From contig CANQES010000092.1 of assembly GCA_947595555.1 (NCBI GenBank), forward strand, positions 1 through 5,041: DNA of 5,041 nucleotides, written 5' to 3'. Shown piece after piece: positions 1 to 5,041 of the stretch (position 1 is the stretch's first letter; each line of letters starts with the position of its first letter). The translations under genes and the position numbers were made by a program. This DNA is from an uncultured Clostridia bacterium (GTDB lineage: Bacteria > Bacillota > Clostridia > TANB77 > CAG-508). Under the pieces are notes generated by a model. The model searched no databases. It saw nothing but the letters and a program-made list of their open reading frames with translations, and was not told the DNA's origin.

Positions 1-486
1 GGTATGAAAAACTAACTTCATACCATCTCTTTTCACATATTGGACTTCAGATTCATCAATAATAGTATTTTTATTATCAATCTTAATATACTTTTTAGTT
101 ACTTCATTAGCATCTTTAAATAACCTATGGATAGTATCTTCTAATCTATCCATAGTAATAGGCTTAGGCAAATAGTCAAAAGTCTTATATTTATATGCAA
201 CCATAGCATATTCCAAATGACCAGTAGTAAAGATTAGATAAGCATTATTTTTTCTTTTTCTAATTTCTTCAGCCAAATCTAAACCACTTTTACTAGACTT
301 CAAATTAATATCTAACATTAAAACATCGGCTGAATTGTTATCAATATATTTTAAAATATCATCTGCATTATCACATTTATAAACAACAGAAGCATCATAA
401 TTATTCTTAGTAAATATGGATTCCAGCATTTTTTCTAATTTATCAAGAATGTTTAAATTATCATCACAAATGACGAAGCTTAACAT
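1..486 (-). CDS. LytTR-family response regulator (AgrA-like), C-terminal part cut off by window edge
   Basis: This is a two-component response regulator that should be phosphorylated by a sensor kinase and then bind DNA as a transcription factor. The visible 162 residues start MLSFVICDDN and stay open to base 1. Residues 1-120 form the receiver domain: acidic pair D8-D9, phosphoacceptor D59 in the strand ending VLMLDI, switch threonine T88 in IFTTGH, and conserved lysine K108 in YLPKP. From about residue 131 (KKYIKIDNKNTIIDESEVQYVKRDG) the sequence looks like the beginning of a LytTR DNA-binding domain. Family members are usually about 230-250 residues, so roughly 80 are missing. The ATG at 484-486 is favoured because AAGGAG lies 7 bases upstream and the receiver fold begins immediately. 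It is transcribed away from purM. The receiver assignment is firm; the LytTR assignment rests on only about 30 residues plus the AgrA/ComE-like style of the receiver. Target genes and partner kinase are not visible. Confidence 0.88.
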   Translation of the reverse strand, partial: MLSFVICDDNLNILDKLEKMLESIFTKNNYDASVVYKCDNADDILKYIDNNSADVLMLDINLKSSKSGLDLAEEIRKRKNNAYLIFTTGHLEYAMVAYKYKTFDYLPKPITMDRLEDTIHRLFKDANEVTKKYIKIDNKNTIIDESEVQYVKRDGMKLVFHT

Positions 487-493
487 ATATTAT

Positions 494-499
494 CTCCTT
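494..499 (-). promoter_or_regulatory. Ribosome binding site of the response regulator
   Basis: Read on the minus strand this is AAGGAG, a near-perfect Shine-Dalgarno, with 7 bases (ataatat) before the ATG at 486-484. It fixes the start codon of the regulator. It directly follows a run of nine U in the transcript (A at 500-508 on the plus strand). Confidence 0.85.
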
Positions 500-517
500 A
501 AAAAAAAATATGGAAAC

Positions 518-549
518 AAGGTTTTTGACAAAAATCGCCAAATAACCTT
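518..549 (-). repeat. Bulged inverted repeat in the regulator 5' leader
   Basis: AAGGTTTTTG (518-527) can pair with CAAATAACCTT (539-549): ten base pairs with T543 bulged and an 11-base loop (528-538). It lies between the predicted start of transcription and the ribosome binding site, so the RNA could fold into a hairpin there. In RNA order the hairpin is followed by nine bases (517-509) and then U9. This is not the tight hairpin-plus-U-tract of a normal terminator, and the stem has only three G-C pairs. A weak attenuator, an RNA-stability element or a protein-binding site on DNA are all possible, as is chance. Confidence 0.35.
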
Positions 550-569
550 AAATTCCCAAACATAATAAC

Positions 570-598
570 AATATAATCTAAAAAATTCGACTTGTCAA
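570..598 (-). promoter_or_regulatory. Predicted sigma-A promoter of the response regulator
   Basis: On the minus strand there is a perfect -35 TTGACA (598-593), a 17-base spacer, and a -10 TATATT (575-570), which matches the consensus TATAAT at five of six positions. Transcription would start near 563, giving a leader of roughly 75 bases before the ATG. The match is seen directly; use in the cell is inferred. In an AT-rich intergenic region chance -10 boxes are common, but an exact -35 at ideal spacing makes this one credible. Confidence 0.7.
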
Positions 599-633
599 TA
601 GTAATTTACAAAATTATCCAATTTATTAGAATA

Positions 634-658
634 ATTCGTATCACTAAGGTACACGAAT
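634..658. repeat. Inverted repeat ATTCGT-N13-ACGAAT, possible operator
   Basis: ATTCGT at 634-639 and ACGAAT at 653-658 are exact reverse complements separated by 13 bases, giving half-site centres 19 bases apart (about two helical turns). The repeat sits about 35 bases upstream of the regulator -35 and about 127 bases upstream of the purM -35. The C and G bases stand out in otherwise AT-only sequence, which makes chance somewhat less likely. The half-site order TTCG...CGAA is opposite to the CGAA...TTCG order of Bacillus PurR boxes, so I do not call it a PurR site. Confidence 0.35.
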
Positions 659-736
659 AAAATGATAAATATTATAGCGATTAAAGAACTGACAAATTCT
701 AACTACTAATTTGAATAATAATGAATCATAATAAAA

Positions 737-747
737 TTCAGTCTGAA
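737..747. repeat. Short perfect palindrome TTCAG-T-CTGAA
   Basis: Five-base arms around one central base. It lies about 38 bases upstream of the purM -35 and immediately before the A-tracts, so it could be an activator or repressor half-turn site. An 11-base palindrome is short and may be coincidental. Confidence 0.2.
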
Positions 748-784
748 CAGTAACAAAAAATAAAAACTTAAATTACAAAAAATG

Positions 785-813
785 TTGAAGAAATAAAAAA
801 GTTATTATATAAT
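785..813 (+). promoter_or_regulatory. Predicted sigma-A promoter of purM-purL
   Basis: The -35 TTGAAG (785-790, four of six consensus bases) is followed after exactly 17 bases by a perfect -10 TATAAT (808-813). Transcription would start near 820, leaving a leader of about 49 bases, too short to hold a purine riboswitch. Runs of A at 755-760, 762-766 and 777-782 just upstream resemble an UP element that contacts the RNA polymerase alpha subunits. The promoter indicates that transcription of the purine genes can begin at purM. Confidence 0.72.
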
Positions 814-852
814 ACGAAGTAGAAGAAAGTAATAATGATAATAATACACTAG

Positions 853-860
853 AAAGGAAA
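853..860 (+). promoter_or_regulatory. Ribosome binding site of purM
   Basis: The purine-rich AAAGGAAA lies 8 bases before the ATG at 869. It is weaker than the AGGAGG of purL, but it is the only candidate, and it supports the 869 start together with the conserved PurM N-terminus (SYKQAGVDVTAGY) that begins a few residues in. Confidence 0.7.
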
Positions 861-868
861 GTATAAAT

Positions 869-1906
869 ATGGAAAAAAGTTTCAGCGCGAGCTACAAACA
901 AGCAGGAGTAGATGTAACAGCAGGATATCAATCAGTAGAATTAATCAAAGAAGCAGTAAAAAGCACATATAACGAAGGAGTTATATCGGATTTAGGAGGC
1001 TTTGGAGGATTGTATGCATTAGATACTAAAGATATAAAAGAACCGATTTTAGTTTCAGGTACAGATGGAGTAGGTACCAAATTAAAATTGGCTTTTTTAA
1101 TGGATAAACATGATACAATAGGTCAAGACTGTGTAGCAATGTGTGTAAATGATATCATATGTTGTGGAGCAAAGCCATTATTCTTTTTAGACTATATGGC
1201 ATTAGGAAAAAATGTACCAGAAGTAGTAGCAACAATAATAAAAGGAGTTGCAGACGGATGTAAAATGTCTGAGTGTAGCCTTGTTGGAGGAGAAACAGCA
1301 GAGATGCCAGGATTTTATAAACAAGGAGAATATGATTTAGCAGGATTTTCTGTTGGAGTTGTAGAAAAAAGCAAAATTATAGACAGTCAAACAATTGACA
1401 TTGGAGACCAAGTAATTGGAATAGCATCTTCAGGAGTACATTCAAACGGATTTTCACTTGTGAGAAAAATTTTTGATGTAAATGAAGAAAATTTGAACAA
1501 ATATTATGAAGAATTAGGAATGACGTTAGGAGAATGTTTATTAACTCCAACTAAAATTTATGTGAAAGCAATACTAAATTTACTAGAAAAAGTACAAGTA
1601 AAAGGAATATCACACATTACGGGTGGAGGATTTTACGAAAATATGCCAAGAATGTTAAGAGAAGGAGTTGCACTAAAAATCAAGAAAGACTCCTATCCAA
1701 TTTTACCAATTTTTAAGTTAATTCAAAAAGTAGGACATATTCCAGAAAGAGATATGTACAACACATTTAACATGGGAATAGGAATGTCAATTATAGTAAA
1801 AAAAGAGGAAACAGAAAAAGCCATTAAAATATTAGAAGAGCAAGGAGAAAAAGCTTATTTAATCGGAGAAGTAGTAGAAGGAAATAAAGATATAGAAATA
1901 AAATAG
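869..1906 (+). CDS. purM: Phosphoribosylformylglycinamidine cyclo-ligase (AIR synthase)
   Basis: PurM carries out step 5 of de novo purine synthesis in the cytoplasm: it uses ATP to close the imidazole ring of formylglycinamidine ribonucleotide (FGAM) and release aminoimidazole ribonucleotide. The 345 residues match the usual family length (about 340-350). Signatures in order: SYKQAGVDVTAGY (8-20), the glycine-rich GTDGVGTK (64-71), VNDIICCGAKPLFFLDY (93-109), GGETAEMPGFY (140-150), SSGVHSNGFSLVR (187-199), HITGGGFYENMPR (249-261) and MYNTFNMGIGM (296-306). These span both halves of the AIR synthase fold, the N-terminal dimer half and the C-terminal half, and no expected motif is missing. It ends in TAG at 1904-1906, which overlaps the purL ribosome binding site. 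It is the first gene of its transcript, behind the promoter at 785-813. The protein is soluble, with no signal peptide or membrane segment. Confidence 0.98.
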   Translation: MEKSFSASYKQAGVDVTAGYQSVELIKEAVKSTYNEGVISDLGGFGGLYALDTKDIKEPILVSGTDGVGTKLKLAFLMDKHDTIGQDCVAMCVNDIICCGAKPLFFLDYMALGKNVPEVVATIIKGVADGCKMSECSLVGGETAEMPGFYKQGEYDLAGFSVGVVEKSKIIDSQTIDIGDQVIGIASSGVHSNGFSLVRKIFDVNEENLNKYYEELGMTLGECLLTPTKIYVKAILNLLEKVQVKGISHITGGGFYENMPRMLREGVALKIKKDSYPILPIFKLIQKVGHIPERDMYNTFNMGIGMSIIVKKEETEKAIKILEEQGEKAYLIGEVVEGNKDIEIK

Positions 1907-1911
1907 GAGGG
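1905..1911 (+). promoter_or_regulatory. Ribosome binding site of purL, overlapping the purM stop codon
   Basis: AGGAGGG begins inside the purM stop codon TAG (1904-1906) and leaves five T before the ATG at 1917. It is a full-consensus site. The overlap means ribosomes finishing purM lie on the purL start region, favouring translational coupling and balanced output of the two enzymes. Confidence 0.85.
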
Positions 1912-1916
1912 TTTTT

Positions 1917-4900
1917 ATGGGAGTAAAAAGAATTTATGTTAAAAAGAAAGATGGCTTTAACATAGAGGCTAAAGAACTATTGGAAGATGTTCAAGAAAAT
2001 TTAGGAATAAAAACATTAAAAAATATTATCGTCTTAAATAGATATGATGTAGAAAAAATTACAGACGAAGCATTTGAAAAAGCTAAGAAAACTGTTTTTT
2101 CAGAACCACAAGTAGATGAATATTATGTGGAAAACTATCCATTTAATCAAGAAGAATATGTATTTGGAGTTGAATTTTTACCAGGACAATTTGATCAAAG
2201 AGCAAATGCACTAGAAGAATGTTTACAAATTATAGCAGGAGGAGAAAGACCAACAGCAAAATCTGCTAAAATTTATATTTTGCAGGGTGACATACAAAAA
2301 GAAGACATTGAAAAAATCAAAAATTATATGATAAACAGAGTAGACTCAAGAGAATGTTCTTTACAAAAGCCAGAAAATTTAGAGCAAAAAGTGGATATCC
2401 CAGAAGATGTAGCAGTTGTAGAAGGTTTTACTAAGATGACTCAACAGGATTCAGAAAAATTCTATCAAAAGTATGGATTTGCTATGGATTTTGCTGATTT
2501 GCAATTTTGTCAAAACTATTTCAAAGAAGTAGAAAAAAGAGATCCAACTATGACAGAAATGAAAGTGATTGATACTTATTGGTCAGACCATTGTAGGCAT
2601 ACTACTTTCCTAACGACATTAGAGGTATTAGATATAAAGTGGGATTTATTGCAAAAAGTTTACCAAGATTATTTAAAAGCAAGAGATGCAGTTTATGAAA
2701 ATAGAAAAGCTAAAGATATATGTTTAATGGATGTAGCCACAATTGCTGTAAAAGAATTGAAAAAAGCTGGATATTTAAAAGAATTAGATGAATCTGAAGA
2801 AATCAATGCATGTAGTATTAAAGCAGACATTTTAGTAGATGGAAAACCAGAAGAATATTTAATTATGTTTAAAAATGAAACTCACAATCATCCAACTGAA
2901 ATTGAGCCATTTGGAGGTGCTGCTACATGTTTAGGTGGAGCAATTCGTGACCCACTATCAGGAAGAGTGTATGTATATCAAGCCATGAGAGTAACAGGAT
3001 GTGGAGACCCAAGAAAAACTGTAGAAGAAACTTTACAAAACAAATTGCCACAGAGAAAGCTAACAAATGAAGCTGCAAGAGGATACAGTTCTTATGGAAA
3101 TCAAATAGGGTTAGCAACTGGTCAAGTTGCAGAAATTTATCATGATGGATATGTAGCAAAACGTATGGAAATTGGTGCCTTAGTAGGAGCAGCACCAAAG
3201 GAAAATGTTGTTAGAAAAAGACCAATTTCGGGAGATAAAGTAATACTACTAGGAGGAAGAACAGGAAGAGATGGCTGTGGAGGAGCAACAGGTTCTTCAA
3301 AAGCTCATACAAGTGAATCTTTAACAACATGTGGGGCAGAAGTGCAAAAAGGAAATGCACCAGAAGAAAGAAAAGTACAGAGATTATTTAGAAATAGAGA
3401 AGTTACAAAGCTAATAAAAAGATGTAATGATTTTGGAGCAGGTGGAGTTTCAGTTGCTATTGGTGAGTTAGCAGATGGACTAGTTATTAACCTAGACAAG
3501 GTTCCTAAAAAATATGAAGGATTAGATGGAACAGAACTAGCTATTTCAGAATCTCAAGAAAGAATGGCAGTAGTAGTAGCTAAAGAAGATGCAGATAAAT
3601 TTATTGCATTTGCCGAAAAAGAAAATATAGAAGCAACAATAGTAGCAGAAGTAGTAGAAGAACCAAGAATAAAAATGTACTGGCGAGGAAAAGTAATTGT
3701 TGATATGTCAAGAGAATTTTTAAACACCAATGGGGATGTAAAAAATGAAAAAGTACAGATTACAAAGCCAGATATAGAAAAATCTTATTTCAAGAAAGAA
3801 AAAGTAGAAGACATCAAATCAAAATGGGAGCAAACTATAAGTAGTTTAAATTGTTGTTCTCAAAAAGGATTAGTAGAGCGTTTTGATAGTAGTATTGGAG
3901 CAAATACTGTTATCATGCCATTTGGAGGAAAATATCAATTAACACCAGCACAAGGAATGGTTGCGAGAATTCCAACACTAAAAGGATATACAAATAGTGG
4001 AACAATAATGACATATGGTTATAATCCTTATTTAGCAAGTTGGAGTCCATTCCATGGAGCAGTTTATGCAATTATTGAATCTGTTTCTAAATATGTGGCA
4101 CTTGGAGGAGATTACAAAAAGGCCTATTTAACATTACAAGAATATTTTGAAAAATTAAGACATGACCCTACTCGTTGGGGCAAGCCATTTGCAGCTTTAT
4201 TAGGAGCATATTATGTACAAAAAGAATTAAAAATAGGAGCAATTGGTGGAAAAGACAGTATGTCAGGTTCTTATAATGAATTAGATGTGCCACCAACATT
4301 AGTTTCTTTCTGTATTGGAGAAACAGATATAACGAAAGTAGTATCAAACGAGTTTAAACAGACTAATTCAAAGGTAGTCTTTTTGCAAACAAAAATGGGA
4401 CAAGAAGATATTTTGGATATGGATGACTTAAAGGAAAATTATGATATCATTCATCAATTAATAGAACAAGGTAAGGTTTTATCAGTAAGCACTGTTACAC
4501 ATGGGGGAATAGCAGATGTTATCACAAAAAGCAGTATAGGAAATAAAATAGGATTTAAATTTGCTAATAATGTACCAGATTTATTCTATCCATATTACGG
4601 TTCTTATGTTCTTGAACTAAAAGAAGAAGTTGAAAATGAAAAATTGCAAGAATTAGGAACTACTATAGCGGATGCGAAAATAATAGTAGATGATAAAATA
4701 TCTTTTGACATTGATGATTTGATTGATAAATGGGAAGCACCATTAGAAAAGGTATTTCCAACTAAAGTAAAAACAGAGCAAAAACAAGCAAAAAATATAC
4801 TAAGCAACAAAACTTGTAGTATTACGCGTAAAATGCCAATTACTAGACCAAGGATATTTATACCTGTTTTTCCGGGAACTAACTGTGAATACGATGTAGC

Positions 4901-5041
4901 AAAAGCTTTTGAAGATGCAGGAGGGATAACAAGTACAGTTGTATTTAAAAATTTAAAGCCACAAAATATCCAAGAATCAATAGAATTATTTGCTAGGGAC
5001 ATAGAAAAATCACAAATTATTATGATACCGGGAGGGTTTAG
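1917..5041 (+). CDS. purL: Phosphoribosylformylglycinamidine synthase, single-chain PurL with fused glutaminase, 3' end cut off
   Basis: This enzyme catalyses step 4 of purine synthesis: formylglycinamide ribonucleotide plus glutamine and ATP give FGAM, the substrate of PurM. The frame is open for 1041 codons without a stop. An N-terminal PurS-like region (about 1-155) is followed by a linker region ending at W222-SDHCRHTTF-231. The first AIR-synthase-like half holds FKNETHNHPTEIEPFGGAA (318-336), GGRTGRDGCGGATGSS (446-461), FGAGG (506-510) and GTELAISESQERM (538-550). The second half holds WSPFHGA (709-715) and GGKDSMSG (777-784). The glutaminase domain starts at about 977 with RPRIFIPVFPGTNCEYD and is cut at PGGF (1038-1041), before the catalytic cysteine and the His-Glu pair. 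Single-chain enzymes are about 1230-1300 residues, so roughly 200 are missing. The WSPFHGA...RWGKPFAALLGA style resembles the clostridial/Bacteroides clade rather than the E. coli one. The start is set by AGGAGG. Confidence 0.97.
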   Translation, partial: MGVKRIYVKKKDGFNIEAKELLEDVQENLGIKTLKNIIVLNRYDVEKITDEAFEKAKKTVFSEPQVDEYYVENYPFNQEEYVFGVEFLPGQFDQRANALEECLQIIAGGERPTAKSAKIYILQGDIQKEDIEKIKNYMINRVDSRECSLQKPENLEQKVDIPEDVAVVEGFTKMTQQDSEKFYQKYGFAMDFADLQFCQNYFKEVEKRDPTMTEMKVIDTYWSDHCRHTTFLTTLEVLDIKWDLLQKVYQDYLKARDAVYENRKAKDICLMDVATIAVKELKKAGYLKELDESEEINACSIKADILVDGKPEEYLIMFKNETHNHPTEIEPFGGAATCLGGAIRDPLSGRVYVYQAMRVTGCGDPRKTVEETLQNKLPQRKLTNEAARGYSSYGNQIGLATGQVAEIYHDGYVAKRMEIGALVGAAPKENVVRKRPISGDKVILLGGRTGRDGCGGATGSSKAHTSESLTTCGAEVQKGNAPEERKVQRLFRNREVTKLIKRCNDFGAGGVSVAIGELADGLVINLDKVPKKYEGLDGTELAISESQERMAVVVAKEDADKFIAFAEKENIEATIVAEVVEEPRIKMYWRGKVIVDMSREFLNTNGDVKNEKVQITKPDIEKSYFKKEKVEDIKSKWEQTISSLNCCSQKGLVERFDSSIGANTVIMPFGGKYQLTPAQGMVARIPTLKGYTNSGTIMTYGYNPYLASWSPFHGAVYAIIESVSKYVALGGDYKKAYLTLQEYFEKLRHDPTRWGKPFAALLGAYYVQKELKIGAIGGKDSMSGSYNELDVPPTLVSFCIGETDITKVVSNEFKQTNSKVVFLQTKMGQEDILDMDDLKENYDIIHQLIEQGKVLSVSTVTHGGIADVITKSSIGNKIGFKFANNVPDLFYPYYGSYVLELKEEVENEKLQELGTTIADAKIIVDDKISFDIDDLIDKWEAPLEKVFPTKVKTEQKQAKNILSNKTCSITRKMPITRPRIFIPVFPGTNCEYDVAKAFEDAGGITSTVVFKNLKPQNIQESIELFARDIEKSQIIMIPGGF

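Larger units (their letters stand above)
487..868. other. Divergent AT-rich control region without genes
   Basis: These 382 bases separate the two divergently transcribed units. They are very AT-rich and contain no open frame of credible length. From left to right I see the regulator ribosome binding site, a bulged inverted repeat in the regulator leader (518-549), the regulator promoter (570-598), an ATTCGT/ACGAAT inverted repeat (634-658), a CAAATT/AATTTG inverted repeat (693-713), the palindrome TTCAGTCTGAA (737-747), A-tracts, the purM promoter (785-813) and the purM ribosome binding site. No purine riboswitch core and no Bacillus-type pair of PurBoxes is recognisable, and there is no GC-rich hairpin followed directly by a T-run that would be an intrinsic terminator. 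Confidence 0.8.

Noticed and set aside
525..577. Plus-strand TTGACA (525-530) and TATAAT (572-577) as an extra promoter toward purM
   Set aside because: The two perfect boxes are 41 bases apart and cannot work together. The only partner for TTGACA at 17 bases is TTAAAT (548-553), a four-of-six match; the TATAAT has no -35 and overlaps the minus-strand -10.
662..709. Tiny open frame MIINIIAIKELTNSNY between the divergent promoters
   Set aside because: Only 15 codons, the nearest AAGG is 12 bases from the ATG, and it lies upstream of the predicted purM transcript start; open frames this short are expected by chance.
693..713. Inverted repeat CAAATT-N9-AATTTG
   Set aside because: Exact six-base arms, but almost purely A and T in an AT-rich region, where such repeats arise often by chance.
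835..852. Five-codon open frame MIIIH in the purM leader, ending next to the purM ribosome binding site
   Set aside because: It could in principle act as a leader peptide, but it has only a weak AGAAAG upstream and arises from an ATAATGATAATAAT low-complexity run.
487..868. Purine riboswitch or PurR boxes upstream of the pur genes
   Set aside because: I looked for the conserved purine-riboswitch core and for CGAA...TTCG PurBox pairs and saw neither; the predicted purM leader is only about 49 bases.
2923..3198. Open frame of 91 codons on the minus strand opposite purL
   Set aside because: It lies wholly inside strongly conserved purL sequence, its product is an unnatural-looking run of Leu, His and Phe, and it reflects the codon bias of the sense strand.
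3305..3499. Open frame of 64 codons on the minus strand opposite purL
   Set aside because: Antisense to a conserved part of PurL including the FGAGG motif; no ribosome binding site of note and no recognisable protein features.
3560..3662. Repeated GTAGTAG/GAAGTAG triplets in purL
   Set aside because: They encode ordinary Val, Ala and Glu runs in PurL (MAVVVAKE, IVAEVVEE) and reflect codon choice rather than a repeat element.
4604..5002. Open frame of 132 codons on the minus strand with a hydrophobic stretch
   Set aside because: The hydrophobic segment (ILRVILQVLLLSIFFACF) is just the reverse reading of Lys/Glu/Gln-rich purL codons; the sense frame is plainly PurL running into its glutaminase domain.

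Overview
The window comes from an AT-rich, low-GC Gram-positive bacterium, most likely a member of the Clostridia or a related Firmicute. The base composition (about one third G+C by eye), strong use of AGA, TTA and ATA codons, good AAGGAG/AGGAGG ribosome binding sites, a LytTR-type response regulator and the single-chain form of PurL all point that way. I cannot name a species.

Layout: positions 1-486 (minus strand) hold the first 162 codons of an AgrA/LytTR-family response regulator; its DNA-binding domain runs off the left edge. Positions 487-868 are a non-coding, very AT-rich divergent control region. It contains one convincing sigma-A-type promoter for each direction, a possible leader hairpin before the regulator, and several short inverted repeats. 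Positions 869-1906 (plus) are a complete purM. Ten bases later, purL starts at 1917 and stays open to the right edge: 1041 codons are visible, and the window ends just after the start of its fused glutaminase domain.

How the genes work together: PurL (FGAM synthase, step 4) makes formylglycinamidine ribonucleotide with glutamine-derived ammonia and ATP. PurM (AIR synthase, step 5) then closes the imidazole ring of that product. The two genes encode consecutive steps of de novo IMP synthesis, and their 10-base spacing, with the purL ribosome binding site overlapping the purM stop, indicates one transcript. The regulator is divergently transcribed and nothing in the sequence ties it to purine metabolism.

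I found no mobile element, tRNA, rRNA, CRISPR array or riboswitch. The coding part is ordinary core metabolism. The only places worth a second look are in the 382-base intergenic region, and those signals are modest. I do not see an undescribed system here.
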